A DNA stretch of 64,000 nt. It comes from Acidobacteriota bacterium. Its GTDB lineage: Bacteria > Acidobacteriota > Terriglobia > Acidiferrales > UBA7541. The notes under the pieces were generated by a model. That model saw nothing but the letters and a program-made list of their open reading frames with translations. It ran no database searches and was not told the DNA's origin. Both the position numbers and the translations under genes were made by a program. Positions 59,657-64,000 of the stretch are shown in pieces; positions within the stretch are counted from its first letter, which is position 1; each line of letters opens with the position of its first letter. Where the stretch lies: contig PMTV01000053.1 of NCBI GenBank assembly GCA_003167215.1, positions 230,472 through 294,471 on the forward strand, read 5' to 3'.

Positions 59657-61153
59657 TTACAGCGCGCAGCAGACGGACTTGACCTCGGTGTAGTTCTTGA
59701 GGACTTCGTGGCCCATCTCGCGGCCCCAGCCGGACTGCTTGTATCCACCGAATGGGAGCGCTGCGTCGAAGACGTTGTAGCAATTGATCCACACGGTTCC
59801 GGCGCGGAGCTTGGACGCGAGCGCATGCGCCTTCTTGATATCGCGCGTCCAGATCCCTGCAGCGAGACCGTACTCCGTATTGTTGGCCTTTGCGGCAATT
59901 TCGTTGATGTCGGTAAACGGAGTCGCCGTGACCACCGGCCCAAAAATCTCTTCGCGCACAACCTTCATGTTTTCGGTGGTGTCGACGAGGACAGTAGGCT
60001 GTACGAAGTAACCTCTGTTGCCTTCGCGCCCACCGCCCGTCACCGCTTTTGCGCCTTCTTTCTTGCCGGATTCCAAATAGCCGCAGACCTTGTTGAATTG
60101 CTCTTCGGAAACGAGCGGGCCCATATCGCTGTCGGGGTCAAATCCCTGGCGAACACGGATCTTGCTTGCGGTTTGCGCCACGCCGTCAACGACCTTGTCG
60201 AAAATTTTCTTATCAACGAAGAGACGCGATCCCGCGCAGCAGCACTGGCCCTGGTTGAAAAAGATCGCGCTGGCCGCGCCGGGGATAGCGGCATCGATGT
60301 CGGCGTCTTCCAGTACAATGTTGGGAGACTTGCCGCCCAGTTCGAGCGAGACTTTCTTCAGATTACCTGTGGCAGCGTGCACGATCAGCTTGCCGACTTC
60401 GGTGGAACCGGTGAAAGCGATCTTATCGACGTCCGGATGCGCGGCCAAAGCGGCGCCGGCGGTCTCGCCGTATCCTGGAACGATATTCACGACACCTTCC
60501 GGGAATCCCGCTTCCAGTATCAATTCGCCCAGGCGAAGGGCTGTGAGAGGAGTCTGTTCCGCCGGCTTCAGAATTACCGTGCATCCGGTAGTCAGCGCCG
60601 GGGCCAGCTTCCACGCAGCCATCAGCAACGGGAAATTCCAGGGGATGATCTGGCCGACGACGCCCACTGGTTCGCGCGAAGTGTAAGCATGGAATGCTCC
60701 CTGCTTCGCGAGGCCCATCGGAATGGTGTTGCCTTCGACTTTTGTGGCCCATCCGGCGTAGTAGCGGAAGTGATCGATTGCAAGCGGAAGGTCGGCGACG
60801 CGCGCGATCTTGAGGGGCTTGCCGTTGTCGAGCGATTCGAGTTGCGCAAATTCCTCGGCGTGCTTTTCGAGCAGGTCGGCGAGTTTCCAGAGGAGTTTGC
60901 CGCGCTCGGAAGGAGAAATTCTGGACCACTTGCCGGTGTCAAAAGCTGCGCGTGCAGCTTTGACGGCTCGATCGATGTCTTCTTTGTCGCCTGCGGCGAC
61001 GTTGGCGAGGACCTCGCCGGTCGCGGGATTGTAGGTAGGGAAAGTCTTGCCAGAGGCCGCTTCAACCCATTTTCCGTTGATCAGGAGCTTGCCTGTTTTG
61101 GATACGAAACCGGTGACGTTGCTATCCGGCTGTACGACTGCAGCAGTTGCCAT
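59657..61153 (-). CDS. Aldehyde dehydrogenase
   Basis: [71 protein letters not shown]. Confidence 0.97.
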   Translation of the reverse strand: MATAAVVQPDSNVTGFVSKTGKLLINGKWVEAASGKTFPTYNPATGEVLANVAAGDKEDIDRAVKAARAAFDTGKWSRISPSERGKLLWKLADLLEKHAEEFAQLESLDNGKPLKIARVADLPLAIDHFRYYAGWATKVEGNTIPMGLAKQGAFHAYTSREPVGVVGQIIPWNFPLLMAAWKLAPALTTGCTVILKPAEQTPLTALRLGELILEAGFPEGVVNIVPGYGETAGAALAAHPDVDKIAFTGSTEVGKLIVHAATGNLKKVSLELGGKSPNIVLEDADIDAAIPGAASAIFFNQGQCCCAGSRLFVDKKIFDKVVDGVAQTASKIRVRQGFDPDSDMGPLVSEEQFNKVCGYLESGKKEGAKAVTGGGREGNRGYFVQPTVLVDTTENMKVVREEIFGPVVTATPFTDINEIAAKANNTEYGLAAGIWTRDIKKAHALASKLRAGTVWINCYNVFDAALPFGGYKQSGWGREMGHEVLKNYTEVKSVCCAL

Positions 61154-61377
61154 GTGATTTTCCTCCGCTAATTTAAGTTAGAAATTTTGCAGTCCAGTAT
61201 CTGAGCCATATTTCTGAATCCGGGTCTCGCGCGGGGGCCGCCGCTACCATCATTGAACGCACCACGCGAAATGTCGTTTTAACTCCAAGTGGGCTAAAAG
61301 GGCGAGTCTAAAGTTACTCCGGCGGAGAGCAAAATTCAAGTCACAGGGATATCCGGGCGGGCAGTCAATCGCGCGCA

Positions 61378-62055
61378 CTAAGAGGGCACGCGCCGAACCC
61401 ACAGGCGCTCGGTGGCTGGTTTACCCAGGTGGATGCGGGCGGAATGATGGCCGACGGATATGGCCATGGTCTCGTCATACTCGCGCTTGTGGACGCGCAA
61501 CCGCGTGCCCGGACGAAGCTTGAGGCTTTCCATGAATTCAAGAAACTTGGGATCTTTTTCGAACACGCGGAGAACTTCGTAGGAGCGGGCGACCTCGGCA
61601 TCAGACAGCCGCACCGCGCCGAATTTGCGCCGCAGCTTGGACATGCCGCCGAATAGTGGAACGCCATGCGGACAGCGGACGTCGCGGCCAAAACGCTTGA
61701 GCAGCAGCGCCGCGACCTGCGGGGAAATTCCGTGTTCCAGGCGCTCGGCTTCCTCGTGCGCGCGCGACCAATCAATGCCGATGACGTCGGTAAGAAGTTT
61801 TTCGGCCAGGCGATGACGAAGAACCAAGTGCTGGGCGATTCCCTGCCCCTTCACGGAAAGGACGATGCGGCCGTCGCGCCTGACGTGCAGGAAGCCGGTC
61901 CGGGCCATGCGCTTGAGGGCGGCAGTGACGGCCGGCGGCGTGACGCCAAGGTCTTCGGCCAGGCGCGCGCTGATCGGCGTTTGCTCCTCCTGCACGAGCT
62001 CCCAGATGGCCTTCAGATAATCTTCCTGGGAAACGCTGGTCTTTTCGCGGCGCAA
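61378..62055 (-). CDS. DtxR/MntR-family metal-dependent transcriptional regulator
   Basis: SQEDYLKAIWELVQEEQTPISARLAEDLGVTPPAVTAALKRMARTGFLHVRRDGRIVLSVKG; C-terminal FeoA/SH3-like part. Confidence 0.93.
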   Translation of the reverse strand: MRREKTSVSQEDYLKAIWELVQEEQTPISARLAEDLGVTPPAVTAALKRMARTGFLHVRRDGRIVLSVKGQGIAQHLVLRHRLAEKLLTDVIGIDWSRAHEEAERLEHGISPQVAALLLKRFGRDVRCPHGVPLFGGMSKLRRKFGAVRLSDAEVARSYEVLRVFEKDPKFLEFMESLKLRPGTRLRVHKREYDETMAISVGHHSARIHLGKPATERLWVRRVPS

Positions 62056-62079
62056 GATGCTCCTCGCAAAATGCCGGTG

Positions 62080-62535
62080 CTACGAAGACGCGCCCTCTGA
62101 GCGCGCTTTGGGATCGGGAGGCTGTTCCGTTTGCGACAGGTGCAAACGCGCTGCTAAATCCTTAACCCGAGCTTCGATATCATCGCAGGTGCGGCAGTGG
62201 ATTTCCACCGCTTCGCCGAATGGATCTTGCACCTGCCAGTCCTCAAAGCGCTGGCCCGCGAAGAGAGAGGTGCCGGGAATGCCAGACATGTTCACGATCA
62301 GGTCCGGCTTCTTCAGCTTGTGCGTACGCAGCCCTTTTGAAAACTGTCCCTCGAACGAGATGCCACGTTCGCGCAGAACTCTCTGGGTCGTGTTGTCAAT
62401 AAAACCGAGCGGGGATACTCCGGCGCTTTCTGCTGCGATAATGTCCGCGGCGTCGTGGCGAGCAATCGCTTCCGCCATCTGGCTGCGGACGCAATTGCCA
62501 ACGCACACGAACAAAACTTTCACGGGTTGCGGCAT
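62080..62535 (-). CDS. Low-molecular-weight phosphotyrosine phosphatase / arsenate reductase family
   Basis: VLFVCVGNCVRSQMAEA (C-x5-R), C-terminal DPFG motif. Confidence 0.9.
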   Translation of the reverse strand: MPQPVKVLFVCVGNCVRSQMAEAIARHDAADIIAAESAGVSPLGFIDNTTQRVLRERGISFEGQFSKGLRTHKLKKPDLIVNMSGIPGTSLFAGQRFEDWQVQDPFGEAVEIHCRTCDDIEARVKDLAARLHLSQTEQPPDPKARSEGASS

Positions 62536-62538
62536 AGG

Positions 62539-63111
62539 CTAAGAAGGATTCTCCGCCATCTTCAGGAAATATTCATGGACGGATGAGTCGCCGGTAAGCT
62601 CGGGATGAAATGTGGAGGCCAGAATTTTGCCTTGGCGCACGAGGACCGGATGGCCCGCGTCTTCCGCGAGTACTTCCACACCTTCACCAACGGATTCGAT
62701 AATCGGCGCGCGAATGAAAACCATTTCGACGGGTGCCGAGCCAATTTTTGTGTGTCCGAGGTGAACGTCGCTGGCAAGCTGGCGTCCATAGCCGTTTCGC
62801 AGGACGGAGACATCGAGGAGCGCGAGCGATTCCTGCGCGGGGCCGTGGACTTCGCGTGCGAGCAGAATAGTCCCGGCGCAAGTCCCGAAAAATGCGCCGC
62901 CATTCGAAGCGAACTGTTTCAGCGCATCGAACAGGCCCTCTTCAGTCATTACTTTCAAATGCGTGGTGCTTTCACCGCCCGGCAGAATTACGCCGGCAAC
63001 GTCCTTGAGGTCTTCCGGACGACGAACGTAGGTATAGGCAACACCCATACGCTCGAGCATTTTTGCGTGAGCTTCGTAATCACCTTGAATCGCGAGTATG
63101 CCGATGTTCAT
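62539..63111 (-). CDS. pdxT: Pyridoxal 5'-phosphate synthase glutaminase subunit
   Basis: IGILAIQGDYEAHAKMLERMG, GVILPGGESTTHLKVM, GTCAGTILLA, FHPELTGDSSVHEYFL. Confidence 0.96.
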   Translation of the reverse strand: MNIGILAIQGDYEAHAKMLERMGVAYTYVRRPEDLKDVAGVILPGGESTTHLKVMTEEGLFDALKQFASNGGAFFGTCAGTILLAREVHGPAQESLALLDVSVLRNGYGRQLASDVHLGHTKIGSAPVEMVFIRAPIIESVGEGVEVLAEDAGHPVLVRQGKILASTFHPELTGDSSVHEYFLKMAENPS

Positions 63112-63169
63112 GTGTTTTTCGTTCAAGCGAGAATCAGCCCTTTATGCTGGGACGCTTTTTCCGGAGCGC

Positions 63170-64000
63170 TTACCAGCCGCGGGTTTGCATCAAATCCTTT
63201 TCTTCGAGCTGGCGGATATCGAGGCCTTTCATGGCATCGCCAAGCTCTTCGGAGGCTTCCAGAACAATTTTCGGATCCTTGTAGTGCGTGGTGGCCTTGA
63301 CGATGGCCCGGGCGCGTTGCGCCGGATCGCTCGATTTGAAAATTCCGGAGCCGACGAAGACCGCTTCGGCGCCGAGTTGCATCACCAGCGAAGCATCAGC
63401 CGGCGTGGCGATACCTCCGGCTGAAAAATTCGGCACGGGCAACTTTCCGTTCTTCGCCACCCATACGACAAGCTCAAAGGGTGCGCCGAGTTCCTTGGAT
63501 TCGTGCACCAACTCTTCTTCGCCGAGCAAAGTTAGCCGCTTGATCTGGCTGACGATCGTTCGTATGTGCCGGACGGCTTCCACAATGTTTCCCGAGCCGG
63601 CCTCGCCTTTCGTTCGAATCATGGCGGCGCCTTCGGTGATGCGGCGCAGCGCTTCTCCCAGGTTTCGCGCACCGCAAACAAAGGGAGCTTTGAAGCCGTG
63701 CTTCCAGACGTGGTGCTCGTCGTCAGCAGGGGTGAGCACTTCGCTCTCGTCGATGTAATCGAGTTCGAGCGCTTCCAGCACTTGGGCTTCGGCAAAATGC
63801 CCGATGCGAACTTTGGCCATCACCGGGATCGAAACTGTATTCATGATCTCGCGAATGATGCGCGGTGCAGCCATGCGCGCGACGCCGCCGTCTTTGCGGA
63901 TGTCGGAGGGCACTCGTTCGAGGGCCATCACTGCGCAAGCTCCGGCTTGCTCGGCAATTTTTGCTTGCTCGGCGTTGGTGACGTCCATGATCACGCCGCC
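63170..64000 (-). CDS. pdxS: Pyridoxal 5'-phosphate synthase lyase subunit, N-terminus cut by window edge
   Basis: [81 protein letters not shown]. Confidence 0.97.
   Translation of the reverse strand, partial: GGVIMDVTNAEQAKIAEQAGACAVMALERVPSDIRKDGGVARMAAPRIIREIMNTVSIPVMAKVRIGHFAEAQVLEALELDYIDESEVLTPADDEHHVWKHGFKAPFVCGARNLGEALRRITEGAAMIRTKGEAGSGNIVEAVRHIRTIVSQIKRLTLLGEEELVHESKELGAPFELVVWVAKNGKLPVPNFSAGGIATPADASLVMQLGAEAVFVGSGIFKSSDPAQRARAIVKATTHYKDPKIVLEASEELGDAMKGLDIRQLEEKDLMQTRGW

Noticed and set aside
59456-61171. 571-aa plus-strand ORF
   Set aside because: Antisense to a clear aldehyde dehydrogenase (59657..61153 -); shadow ORF in GC-rich DNA.

Overview
64 kb of a fairly GC-rich bacterial chromosome. 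Gene content looks Acidobacteria-like (impression only; no 16S in the window). Most of it is housekeeping: icd-mdh, sdhCAB, a polyamine neighbourhood (pyruvoyl arginine decarboxylase, deoxyhypusine-synthase-like protein, agmatinase-like protein), RNase J, uppP, ftsK, tRNA-Phe(GAA), paired M16 peptidases, a large Oar/TonB-type receptor, a Ser/Thr kinase-PP2C-FHA module followed by three PilZ-like proteins, an ABC exporter, an AmmeMemoRadiSam radical SAM enzyme, ALDH, a DtxR-type regulator and pdxST. The 29-33.4 kb stretch looks accessory and decaying: ChrA, a frameshifted multicopper-oxidase tail, DoxX, a deleted PuuD-like membrane protein remnant and a cytochrome c. Main observations: (1) an agmatinase-family protein with three of six canonical metal ligands substituted, beside a DHS-like protein that keeps the catalytic-lysine motif; (2) a non-coding element with AACCGGTT cores at 66-bp spacing, present in inverted orientation about 28.7 kb apart; (3) a Ser/Thr kinase whose C-terminal sensor looks like a SPOR domain; (4) a 1-nt frameshift in an AsmA-family gene; (5) two gene remnants in the accessory stretch; (6) a cluster of unrelated palindromic hairpins at 46 kb. 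No CRISPR array, prophage, IS element or obvious defence system was found. All family calls come from reading motifs by eye; no searches were run.
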